Below are positions 33,722 through 44,900 of a DNA stretch of 64,000 nucleotides, in pieces; the stretch's first letter is position 1, and every line of letters starts with the position of its first letter. Below the pieces are notes generated by a model. The model saw only the letters and a list, made by a program, of their open reading frames with translations. It ran no database searches and was not told the DNA's origin. Source of the stretch: Haliclystus octoradiatus (Eukaryota; Cnidaria; Staurozoa; Stauromedusae; Haliclystidae); the NCBI GenBank assembly GCA_916610825.1, contig OU744454.1, positions 13,212,836 to 13,276,835 on the forward strand. Direction: 5' to 3'. The translations under genes and the position numbers were made by a program.

Positions 33722-34804
33722 TCAGGTAAACTGCGGTGTCGAACTGATAGTTGTGCGTGGAATTTCACATACTCGGTCTGGATGGACATCATTAAGTGGA
33801 CCATAGATATCAGCATACCAAGGTATAGCACTTTTTGATGACCTAAAATTGATAACAATAGTCGGAACATATTTCTGAAAATGAATATATACAACGTTTT
33901 GATATGCTTTGGCCTGATCATACCAATTATAGCCCATTCTAGTATCTGGTTTTTGCTTAAGTTCAATAATCAACACAGGATTTTCAAAATGTGTTTTTTT
34001 GAATCTTCCATTTTCATCAATATGAATATCATAGTTGAGATATATGATGAGATCAATTCTATAAGATCCATATTTGTCCTGGTAAAAACGTAACTTTATT
34101 TGATCATCGCATGCAAATGGAATACTTCCATTATAATTAATCAAGTAATAGATATGATCTTCAAAATTTCTCTCTACAGAACCTCTAGGTACATTATCGA
34201 CAGATGATCTAACGAGTGTCTTTACAAGTTTTTCAAGTTCATCATTATAATACTGAAGATAACTAAGATTATAAATCCGTTTGATGACATTATCTGTCGT
34301 TGTGTTATCTGCTCGATGTATACGATATTTAGTCTCTTCATCATTCATTGTACTCCAATTTATTAACACAAGATTATAATCATGTATATCCATGTTGTTT
34401 GTGGATAAAAAAGCTTTCAAAACATTTCCCTCGGTGAATAACATACGGCTATATTCTTCCATACTTCTAACAGTCATTATCTGAATTATTGTTTTAAACC
34501 GTTTAACGTGAATCCTGGGAAATCTGTTGTCATTAAAGTCACCCATATACGATGATGTCAAGTAAGAAACATGAATCTCTGGTAGCACACGTGCTTCAAC
34601 ATTCTCATTTGTTAGAGTATTCATTATCTTTTCGATGTATACCCAATCACTACTAGTACATACACTGAGATATCCTCCAGGTGTTACTGCATCGTGAATA
34701 ATATCAGAAAGACTTCGTTCATCTGTGATGTGAGATCCAGCAAACTGCGTTGTTAACTGCGTTACTAACTGAGTTATGTGGTGAACTTCTATATCATTAC
34801 TCAT
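33722..34804 (-). CDS. Single-exon protein with PD-(D/E)XK nuclease signature
   Basis: An uninterrupted ATG-to-TGA frame of 360 residues. The C-terminal part has the core of the PD-(D/E)XK nuclease fold: an acidic residue in a first helix (NFEDHIYYL, E215), YRIDLIIYL (D251), VLIIELKQK (E281-x-K283), then DQAKAYQNVV (Q297) and the strand VPTIVINF. The order E...D...ExK...Q(x)n(Y) is that of Holliday-resolvase/DUF1703-like nucleases. The N-terminal 210 residues (GGYLSVCTSSDWVYIEKIM onward) match nothing I recognise. There is no signal peptide and no membrane segment. It has no intron in a neighbourhood where every other host gene is split. Its neighbours are repeats and a DNA transposon. It may be a transferred or mobile-element-derived gene, or a host nuclease. 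It appears intact. The fold assignment is moderately sure and the function is unknown. Confidence 0.75.
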   Translation of the reverse strand: MSNDIEVHHITQLVTQLTTQFAGSHITDERSLSDIIHDAVTPGGYLSVCTSSDWVYIEKIMNTLTNENVEARVLPEIHVSYLTSSYMGDFNDNRFPRIHVKRFKTIIQIMTVRSMEEYSRMLFTEGNVLKAFLSTNNMDIHDYNLVLINWSTMNDEETKYRIHRADNTTTDNVIKRIYNLSYLQYYNDELEKLVKTLVRSSVDNVPRGSVERNFEDHIYYLINYNGSIPFACDDQIKLRFYQDKYGSYRIDLIIYLNYDIHIDENGRFKKTHFENPVLIIELKQKPDTRMGYNWYDQAKAYQNVVYIHFQKYVPTIVINFRSSKSAIPWYADIYGPLNDVHPDRVCEIPRTTISSTPQFT

Positions 34805-35958
34805 GATTGTCCCTTGGCCAGGTATTTCAATTTAGTAGATATACAAGAATAATAATTATGGACGTGACCATGTAGCGGCAATCCTGACTTCTACGGTATC
34901 AAAATCGTGTTTACGTTTTAGGAATTTTAATTGGTGTGAACAACCCACCTTTCCGAAAACATTGACGCGCTTTTAGACATCACATGTACCATGTAGCTGT
35001 ACCAAGATAAAATACTGTCTGAGCCAAAATACAATATTAAAGCCAGTGAAATTGTTGTACATTACAAAGGTGACCCTGTATGTATGTATAGTAATTCACT
35101 TTTTCTGGTATAGTATAAGCCACTTAATACACGACAGCGTGAGAAATTGCGTATAACTACATCGAATCCATAATAGATCAGTCAGATTTTCTAGAGAGAT
35201 ATTCTAGTGACTATATGTGACTAGTGAATATGCGGCTACTATACCGCTGTTCAAGTGAAAAGAAAGTTATCAATGTGTGACAAGTCAAACAGTCGGCTAG
35301 GTTTCCAGACATAACCGGAAACGGTATTTTTAGATAAACCAGGAGGTTGTGTATTTAAAATAAAATGAATTGTTTCGTTTTAGAATGGCTTGTATTTATT
35401 ATGAATTCGCACTAAAAACATCGTAGGGCTACTCCGCACTTAATATTGGAATACAGCAAAAATATTTTTAGAACTGAAACTATCAACATCGCACTAAAAT
35501 ATAATAATTCGGATTTAATTTATTCCAAAACGTACACTTTTTTCACCGCACGTTTAAAAAATGAAAATGCGCTTAATAATCTATTTCAACATCAGACAAT
35601 TGTCTGTAGCACTTCTCCGTTAATGTGGTCTAATCCGTTTATAAAACAATCGAAAGGCAAACCTGAAATACTGTATTTTGTTGGTACTGTCAGGGAAGTT
35701 GGAGTCCGAGCAAAATAAAATTGTGTCACGCACGAAGAAAATTGTTTCAACACGGCTGTTTCGAAACTTTCGTCACAAATTTAAATCTAAGATATTGGAA
35801 TTGCAATTACAACTAAGAGTTAATTTCATTCCAAGCGGAGAAAACTTATGGCGACGTGTTGTGTATGTTTTTTTATGATGACTTTTCATTTCCTTCAACT
35901 GTCATTACAATATTGATTTCTTTCAACTTCAATTCTTTTCCTTCCGTGTCCATGTAAA
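34805..35958. other. Upstream region of the nuclease-like gene; nothing assigned
   Basis: About 1.1 kb without a supportable gene. Around 35160-35260 there are paired words such as GACTATATGTGACTAGTGA and CTAGAGAGATATTCTAG (a local palindrome). An open frame at 35446-35718 uses TTG and resembles nothing, so I do not call it. Confidence 0.3.
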
Positions 35959-35966
35959 GGTCCATA

Positions 35967-36276
35967 CCTGGGGGTAACTCCACCGTGATGGCTATACGGG
36001 GACGTGCCACTTTTTTTGGGTCCATATTCCAGCAGAGAAAAAAAATTTTCGGTATGAGATTTTAAAGTTTGGAGCTTCTGGGTATCCCATTATTGACTTT
36101 TTCAAGAATTTTTGAAAACATTTTGCATCATTTTTGTGTATTTACTTACAATCAATCAACCTGCTAGAACTTTCTGGGTAGCATGAACAGAATTTTGGAA
36201 ACTTTTTGGGTACTTTGCCTTTTTCCAAAGTGGCACCCCCCATCCCTGAAGAGCTGGAGTCACCGCCCCGCCCCCT
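35967..36276. mobile_element. hAT-like MITE family N, copy 4, 310 bp
   Basis: 8-bp target duplication GGTCCATA at 35959-35966 and 36277-36284. The ends are CCTGGGGGTAACTCCAC and the imperfect inverse GGAGTCACCGCCCCGCCCCCT. GGCTATACGGGGACGTGCC follows the left end. Confidence 0.88.
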
Positions 36277-36541
36277 GGTCCATAAAGTCGTAAATCCAAG
36301 CAATGAGCTCACAATGCAGTGATTGAACAACTATAAGGAATTGCAATAACTAATCATGCTTAATTTTCTTAATAAACTACCAGTAAATTATAAATTTTGG
36401 CGCAAAATTATCTCTCCTACGTTTATTTGATAAAAGCAATGAAATCATGTACAAGACACTCGTACTCACACCTGCTATGTTGAGTTTTGACGCTCAAGAA
36501 AATAATCTCATGCCCCATATAAAACGCATCAAATTATAGCA

Positions 36542-36550
36542 CGCTGTCAC
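36542..36550. repeat. Target-site duplication, left (CGCTGTCAC)
   Basis: This 9-bp word is repeated exactly at 41641-41649 and the two copies bracket the transposon at 36551-41640. Confidence 0.95.
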
Positions 36551-36975
36551 AGCAAGGGGGACAAACCGTGATTGGTTAAAAAAGTTAACTTGCGTCCTGT
36601 AAATACAGCTTCGAAGTAGCTTCGATTTGACATTCTAGCCAATAGAGTGTCAGAAAGAAGTCAACAGTTTACTTTTTCGCGCCATTTTGACGATATTTTG
36701 TTAAAATTTACTAGCCTACAAACCTTGATCGCCTATAAATGGTTTCTAAACGGATTGTAAAAATTTCTTCACTTTTGAGTTGCTTTATACTTGTTCTTGG
36801 CCTGTTTATAGCATTAGCATGATCGGACGATAGCATGTTGAGATATTTTAAGTTTTCTCAAATCTTACATTCACGACGCTTCGAAGGGATTTTTTGAAAT
36901 TCTTTCCAACTTCAATCTGCAAATAATCTGGCGATCGCTGATGAAACAAGCTTGAATATTGGTTAAAATATAGCA
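36551..36975 (+). repeat. Left terminal inverted repeat, 425 bp
   Basis: It ends inward at GGTTAAAATATAGCA. The right repeat matches along its full length in reverse complement and both stop matching at the same inner position. Confidence 0.95.
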
Positions 36976-37388
36976 TGTAAGTAAATTATTTTAGACTGTA
37001 TCAATATTTTGTGTTTAGAAATTCAATTAATTTTGTTTTTATCCTACATTTGATGATGCCTCATTAACTCCATTAAGAGCATGACGATATCTTTCTATAA
37101 CGTGCATGGTGGGCAATTCCAATCGCAAAACTATCTCGTCTAGTATCATCTGCATATTTGATATGCTGTTTTCTGTATCTACGAATATATTTTCGAGAAA
37201 TAAAATACTTGATTAATAACTTGATTTTACAATATTACTTATAATGTTAAATGTCTAGGCCTATAGCTTTATACATATATCGCTATAAACTAGGCTATCA
37301 TCAAATATGCTTCTATTACAGCACTATAGGTTATAATCGAATCAGGCTATAGCTATACACTAAGATAAAGAATATTTATTTAGCAACA

Positions 37389-40300
37389 TCACAATCCTTC
37401 GATAAATCCCCATGAAAATAGCTCCCTCTGGAGATCAAGGAGCTCTCTGTCTAGATTACTTGGTACATTAATTAGGCCTATGTTTAATGGATCATCATCG
37501 TGATCATCTGTACTATTTTCATCTTCATTATCTTCACAGTGATCAATTTTTTTTTTGGTAATATTGGTTATGGATTCTGCCGCAATGTTTGACAATGTTC
37601 TTATATTTTCTTCAATTTTAGGCATACAAATTGGGCATGATCTGCTTTCATTTTGGCATGATAAATGATATGAATGCCCACAACCATGCAGAATTTCAAA
37701 ATCTACCTCTTCTTTTTCACATTGCTGTAAGTCACAACGACTGTAAGATAAAAATAAAAATATGCTTGAGAATGTGTGTTGCATAGATTGTTGATTGATT
37801 TTCCTGGGAAATGTTGGTAATAAGTTTTTCCATTTTAATTATCATTTAAAACGGCACATTTCCTCCAGAAAATTCATGTGGCAATAAACAATTGGTATTT
37901 GGTGCGCAAGAGGGCACGCAAGGAGAAAACGAAGGCATCTGAAAACCATGAGCTGCCGCAGCATGTGACTTTGCCTTTCAGCTTTCTCCTGAAGTTACTC
38001 GAGTGCGCCAAATTTACATCTATATATGCAATATTATGTCTTGTTCTTATCGCTGATCAACATAATGAAGTTGGATTCTGTTTTCGAACCTAGTTTTGTA
38101 ATGATGTTTTGTCGTTATAACTCTAAACCAATCAGATTGATCAAATCAATTTCATTATAATAGAATTAAAATTGTTTTAATAAAATTTGAAATAGTCAAA
38201 ATAAATGTTAGTAATAAATAAACCAACAACTATTCTACGACTAGATACCAACACTATTACACTGAATATGCTCACCGTAAAGGGTTTGGTTCATCATTTT
38301 CAAATTGAAACCCAAGAGGTAATATTTCTGAAGTCACAATTTTTTCTCCAAAAATGTTGGGTAATTTCCAATAAGTACATGTCTTCTTTTTCCGTGGGGG
38401 ACGCTGGACTTGTTGAGCAGAGTTTTTGTTTTTACTAATTTGACTAAGAACAGACATCAAAAATTTGGCTGCCTCAAGTTTCAAGAATTCCAACTCTGAC
38501 CTACCAAATGTATGACTCTTGGATGTGACAAAGTTGTCTTTTAGATCAGAGCGGTTTACCTTTGAGGACTCCCATGATCTTGCTTTTATTGCTATTTTGT
38601 CAGCGTCATCTTGTGGGGCTGAAATCGATCTCAAAGTTGAATGGAAATTTTCAACAGGATATTCATCTAGGGTATTCAAATTATTTATAAAAAGGTAAAA
38701 AAGTGGATGCTCAATTTTTTTCCAATATAAAATGTTTGAGAGCCATATCAGTGGTGCTTTGTTGTAGTGATGTCTTTTAAAACAAAAGAACATTACCCAC
38801 ATTCTTAGCATTGAGTAATTATATTCCTCTGCATTGCCTTGTTTAAATGTAACAGAATAAATTGACAAAACCAGAGGAAGATAGTTATCGAATAAATTGA
38901 CAAAATATAAAAATTCAATGTTTTTGCACCCCTTAAACTGCATCAAGATCTGATTTCTAATGATTGTCCAACCTCCATATAAAATTTCTTCCAAAAAGGA
39001 AATCCTCCATGGTTTTGGTTTCTTCGCAAGAAGCTTGAATTTACCAAAAATTGCTGTGTATGCAGTTTGAAAAAATTCAATGTTCAAGAGACACACACAT
39101 TCTCTGGCATTGAGCTGCACATGTAAGGGACCAATAAAGGGGATAATGTTTTTGAAATATTTTGAATCTGAACTTTCAGAAGATGCTGAATATTGTAGCT
39201 GTCTTATATAAAATTGTGCCGGCCAATCGCCAGGTAATGGACATATAAAAGTTTGTAAATATTTATCCATTCCATTGATAATAGCATGACTTACAGCTGT
39301 AGAAAAATTTTCATAGGATTTTAACTTGAGCTCAATTTCATCAATCAGGCAGCAATGCTCCATAGACCTCATTTCTCTGACTTGATGATAAGCCTGGTAG
39401 TTGTGACTTTGTAGCCTTAACCTTTCTTTTTCAGGATCAAAAAACATAGATGTAAGCCACTGGGGCATTGAACTTGAAAAAGATTTGAACATGTTGGCCT
39501 CATGTAAGTGTAAATACTCAATTATTAAGTTTGGGTCTACTTTATTTGGGGATTGCGCAATATTTGTTGTTCCAGCTCGAATTGCATTGACTGTTGGGAA
39601 TCGTTTTAACAAAATAGTCGCCATACTGCGTGCTTCTGATGTTTTTTGATCCCTTGGGCGTCTGTTTGTGTGTATATTACTGTAATCATCGATCATCAAC
39701 ACAAGTAGTTCTTCTTTTCTGGTTGCATTATCAATAAATAACTTTACTTTCTCAAAATGAGTCTGTGCAAGTTTTTTATTGTTTCTAGTATTTGTTTTGG
39801 ATGAAACAGAGACACCACATCCATTTAAAAGTGACATTCCGGATTCCCCTACTCCTTTCGCCCCAATTAATTGTCCGACCGTTGCTTGAAACCAGTTGTC
39901 TTTTCGAGACTGGCCAAACATTAGGGTAAAAATAATAGATGTAACTTTCTTTTCATTAGATTTTACTTTTATGGGTCCGTCGAGTGTGGTAGTCATAGAT
40001 TCAAGAAGAGTGGAAAATAATGTTGCTGAGCCAGCCTGAGTACATAAATGCTTGAAGTCATCTGTACCACATGGTGGTACTGAATCTCCATAATGCTTTC
40101 TAATATAGATTCTTAACTTCTTGATTTGAACATATAACTCAGATTCAATAACTAAATGTTTTGTCGTTTTAGTGTCCAGTTTTACTGATGACTCTACTAC
40201 ATCATTGTTATCATTATCTATGTCATTTGAATCATTGCTGGTACTGCACGTCTGCACTATTTCTTGAGAATTCTCAGATTGCGAACTGTCGCCTACGTCC

Positions 40301-40994
40301 AATTCGGAACGGATTGCTTGGAACTAAAACGAAGAAAGAATAGTTATTTGTAATAATGGTATTATTACTTGAAGAAATTACAATTTTGCAATAAAAACAA
40401 AAATTACAAAGCTTGAATTTGCTGCTTCAAGGATGTTGTGGACAAATTATATCTTGGAATAATTTGTAAAAGTCATAAATATATACACATACATATTAAA
40501 TTATTAGGCAATGTGGTGCTTTGTTGACTAATATTTTTAATGCTATTATATACAGGATATACCGCAGTTGTATAACTATCTTTTTATTTATTTTCAATCA
40601 TGTAATTCTTGTTTCTAAAACATTTGAGATAAATGACAGCGATAATTATCTCATTGAACTGTCAAATCAGCTGTCATTTATCACAAATTTCAGGAGTAAG
40701 AAATGTTCAATGTATATGTATCGTTTCTTCAATTCTTACCTTGGAGAATGAATAATGTTGTTCATAATTAGAAGGCAGCCTTGCTGTGTATTCCCTTTTA
40801 CTTAAAGAATTAAAAATACAATGTGAACATAAAAAACCGTGTTTACCAAAGTTTTTATAAAAAAATGCCTTAGAAAAAATATTTGAGCGACCAAGTCTTG
40901 TGCCAAGGTCAATCAAGTATTGTGAAGTGGAATTCCATGCTTCATGGTGTTTGTTTGAACAGGATTTTCTCTTTCCCCTAACACATTTACTCAT
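37389..40994 (-). CDS. Transposase-like protein with C-terminal RING finger (884 aa, three exons)
   Basis: Exons 40740-40994, 38276-40323 and 37389-37740 join in frame (donors GTAAGA and GTGAGC; acceptors TTTTAG and CTTACAG). The ATG start reads MSKCVRGKRKS. Exon 1 has paired Cys/His residues (CSNKHH ... FLCSHC) that could bind zinc. In exon 2, candidate acidic residues of an RNase-H-like transposase are in VLMIDDYSNIH, PLPGDWPAQF and DEYPVENFHSTLR, at about residues 205, 359 and 551 of the long frame; this assignment is inference. Exon 3 carries a RING: C-x4-C, then CGH, HLSC and CPIC, followed by an acidic tail. An E3-ligase-like or DNA/protein-binding role at the C-terminus is possible. 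The protein sits inside perfect TIRs and presumably moves the element. Confidence 0.85.
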
Positions 40995-41215
40995 TTTGCT
41001 AGTAAATTTGGGGATTTAAAAACAGCTGATTTTGCTGACTTTCAAGAGTTGTTTATTTAAAATGTTTCATAACCCTGGTTTGAAATTCGCGCGGATTCCA
41101 GCGTGGCGTACAACAGTGTAACAGCAAGATTAAGATAATCAAACGAACAAATTATGAACTAAGAATAAGAATGATGTTTGATTTATATATACATGAAGTT
41201 TTCTAATATATATAT

Positions 41216-41640
41216 TGCTATATTTTAACCAATATTCAAGCTTGTTTCATCAGCGATCGCCAGATTATTTGCAGATTGAAGTTGGAAAGAATTTCAAAAA
41301 ATCCCTTCGAAGCGTCGTGAATGTAAGATTTGAGAAAACTTAAAATATCTCAACATGCTATCGTCCGATCATGCTAATGCTATAAACAGGCCAAGAACAA
41401 GTATAAAGCAACTCAAAAGTGAAGAAATTTTTACAATCCGTTTAGAAACCATTTATAGGCGATCAAGGTTTGTAGGCTAGTAAATTTTAACAAAATATCG
41501 TCAAAATGGCGCGAAAAAGTAAACTGTTGACTTCTTTCTGACACTCTATTGGCTAGAATGTCAAATCGAAGCTACTTCGAAGCTGTATTTACAGGACGCA
41601 AGTTAACTTTTTTAACCAATCACGGTTTGTCCCCCTTGCT
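41216..41640 (-). repeat. Right terminal inverted repeat, 425 bp
   Basis: Inverse copy of 36551-36975. The 9-bp duplication follows at 41641-41649. The 220 bp between it and the ATG at 40994 would hold the transposase promoter. Confidence 0.95.
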
Positions 41641-41978
41641 CGCTGTCACGTTACGCTGTGTGATTTGAAACCTGAAATCACCGCGCCAGATTTTGTGCTA
41701 GATAAAATACTAATAGTATTTTGATAAACTATAAGAAGTGCTACATTTTAATGCACATGGCATATTGACCTGGAAACGAGATTAGCGTAGTTCTATCCTG
41801 TAAAATTAACACAATAATTACCAATATTTGAACCTAAAATTTGATCCAAAGCAAAGGATTGGAACAATTGAACAAGTTCACAAAATTTGGTATTGTCAGC
41901 CTCTCTGAGAGGTAGTTGCACTATAGGAGAGCACTTACCAGAGGCTGTAGAGAAGACATAAACGTTTTAACAAATTGA

Positions 41979-44900
41979 TCAAGTTTGATTGTAAACCAGT
42001 TTAGCTTTGTCGTGTTCTTGAACTTCATATCCAGGTAGTGGATGCATATTGCTGTTACCATTATGGCATGAAACGGCAGTCGATGGCTGAGTTTGGTAGA
42101 CCATGTCTTCCAATGGGGCAAGAGCAAACCCTTGTAATATTTGGTCCTAGTAATAAAACGTAGCATAAATCTCTCAAATGATGACGCAAATAGCTTTCAG
42201 TTGAATTTCATGAAAAATCAATTCAGTCGGGACTATGTTTTCGAGGGATAATTCTATAACTATTATCCTGGCTATTATTCAATAATGTAATACCGTAATG
42301 ATATAGCTATCATGTGATAATGTGCTAATATGCTTTGTATTATATAACGGAAATTATTCCATCAATCTATTTGGCTTAGATGAGAATTTCCAATTTGACC
42401 AATAGTTCCCAAAAAGATTCTATGGGCATATGTTTATAAAAAGATATGTAAGTTACAGTATAAACCAATTGGCGCACAGTTTCCTATAAAGTGAGTAATG
42501 TAGACGGTGTTGCCCTACCGAAGGCCCTCGTACCACTCCTCTATTTCTAGACGAGTTTTTTTTTTCGCTGAGAGCAATGATTTAAACGCTCTTTGTTGAT
42601 CTCAGCCGCGACACTGTAGATCAATTTCAACAGATTTCATGGCAGATAAGTCTTGATTGTCAATGCGCAACGATGCGTCGCAGCTACTCACAATGCAATT
42701 TCCTCTGGACCATTCCACCTGCCATCTTCAGATGGTACTCATTTGATGATTCAGATAAAGTCATGGCTGAGTTGACGTTTGGGGGATTTGAACCACAGTC
42801 GATCAGATATGTGTTTCCTATATTTAACAGTTTCCTATGAGCTATTGATAGTTGGCACACTGGAGTCTCTTTAGTAGGAAACTTGAAAGCGAAAATCACT
42901 CGCTGCGTGGCTCGTGATTTCCTGATGCCTTTTTGTTTTCTCCTTACGTGCCTTTCGTGCAACAAACATTAATAGCTCATAGAAACTGTGGACCAATCGC
43001 TTGATAACTTATAATCATGTCAGAATGCTATACTACCATGCGCCAGTATCTTACTGTAATGCTTTAGCATCATGTGATAATGTATCAATGCTATATCTAC
43101 CATGTTATGATGTGTAATGATATATCATGCGATAATGTGTTAATGCCATATAACCAACATGTGATAATGTGTAATGATATAACTATCACGTGATCATGTG
43201 ATAACTTACTTGTTCTTTGTTGCAAAGCGAGACGCAGTTCACGTAGCAGCAAATCAAAATAACCAAACCACCGATAGCACAGAATACTGTGATTGCCATG
43301 AAAAGGGAACTCAACGATGTGACAAGACTACACGGTCCTGGATCAAAATAAACATCAAAACATCACCAGACTTGTTACACAATCAACACTTGGTAGAATT
43401 AATCTTGCATAAGAATTCAACGAGTTTATCAACTCTACGAAAAATCAGTGCATCGCTACACAAATTAATTGTAGCGCAAAGTAAATTTTGCAATCAATTA
43501 AAAAAATTAAGATTTATTTACATAACAGGAACCCTGGAACCCGTTTATTTTACTTAAGAGGGTTTAAACCTGTAGAAACACTAAACATTTTTGTTTTCGT
43601 CTAAAAAACAACAGTCTGACGCAAATCACAATCTGCTTTCAAAATGATCGCATCAATGTTCAGCTCAAGATGTAGATCGATCCATATTTTATTAATTATT
43701 ATAATAGATTTCATTTAAAAGTAATCTATATTCAATATTATAATCACTGAGCTTCAGATGAATGAGGACAACAATCTGTGAAGAATGGTCTTTAAAATAC
43801 CCGTCTTGTACCATTGGTCTACATGATAATGATAATGTAAAAATATAAAATAAATATAAAGGACTACCTTTTCTTGAAATCAAACTGACCAATACTGGCA
43901 CTGAATTATCAACATGCGGAAAAGTTGTGCTTCCTTTCTCATTATTTTATCAAAGTCGATTATTCTGCAGGTTTTGTAATAAATAAAATCAACAAACAAC
44001 TATACTAGCCCCAAGAGGTCTTCATCAAATTTGATTTGGCCTTATCAATCTGAATGTTTGCAAAATATTAAATCTAAATCCAATCCGAATGCATTTAATC
44101 TGGAAAAACATAAATAAATAGGTTCTACGCTGAGAATTCAATCCAATCGGACAGAATACGAATCCTTGTAAAGTATAATTTTCTATATCTGATCATCATG
44201 ATGTCAAAAACAAAGAAATAGTTGTGTATCAAACTTTCATACACAATTACACAAATAAATCAACATATGTTAATTATCAAGGATATGAAAAATCCGATCC
44301 AATCCAATCCGACTACATTCTGCAAAATCTGATCCGATCCGATCCGAAAATATAAAATCAATATGAATCCGAAAACAATTATATCAGATAGTGATCGGAC
44401 TTGAATGTAGAGAATTTAGATCGGATTCGCAGACCTCTACTTACCACCAAGTTGAACAGTGTAAAAATCCTCAGCGCATGTACATTTGGAAAATGCAGAA
44501 ACGCAACCTCCATGGTGGTACAAGGCCACAATGTTAGACCACATCATAAACAAGGCAATTCCAAACCAAGTACATGTTAGAGCAATGATTAAAGAAATGA
44601 TGTTGCAAATCAAATGGTATATTGTCTATAGATAAAAAACAAAATTAATATCATAATTAATTCAAGACTGCACCTGCATAAACAGTCCAGGAGTTCATGA
44701 ACGTTAAATGGTCCCAAATTTTCATGAACTGTTCATGAACTGTTAATGAAATGTCTGTGAGGGTTCATGAACAGTTCATGAACATTTCAGGACAATTGGA
44801 GCCATTTAACGTTCATGAACTGTTCATGAACTGTTTATGATCTCCTGAACTGTTTTCGCAGGGGTGAGATCATCCTTGATAACCCTTTATAGATATTTAA

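Larger units (their letters stand above)
36551..41640 (-). mobile_element. Complete 5,090-bp DNA transposon with 425-bp TIRs and 9-bp TSD
   Basis: The terminal inverted repeats at 36551-36975 and 41216-41640 are each 425 bp, start AGCAAGGGGGACAAACCGTG, and looked identical base for base when I compared them. The flanking duplication is CGCTGTCAC. Between them a three-exon gene on the minus strand encodes an 884-residue protein. Identical ends, a perfect duplication and an open gene point to a very recent insertion of an autonomous element. A 9-bp duplication with long TIRs is typical of Mutator-like elements, but I see no MULE signature, so the superfamily stays open (KDZ-type and others are alternatives). 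Confidence 0.95.

Noticed and set aside
35446-35878. Two overlapping ORFs upstream of the nuclease-like gene
   Set aside because: The first depends on a TTG start. Neither shows any recognisable motif or splice support.
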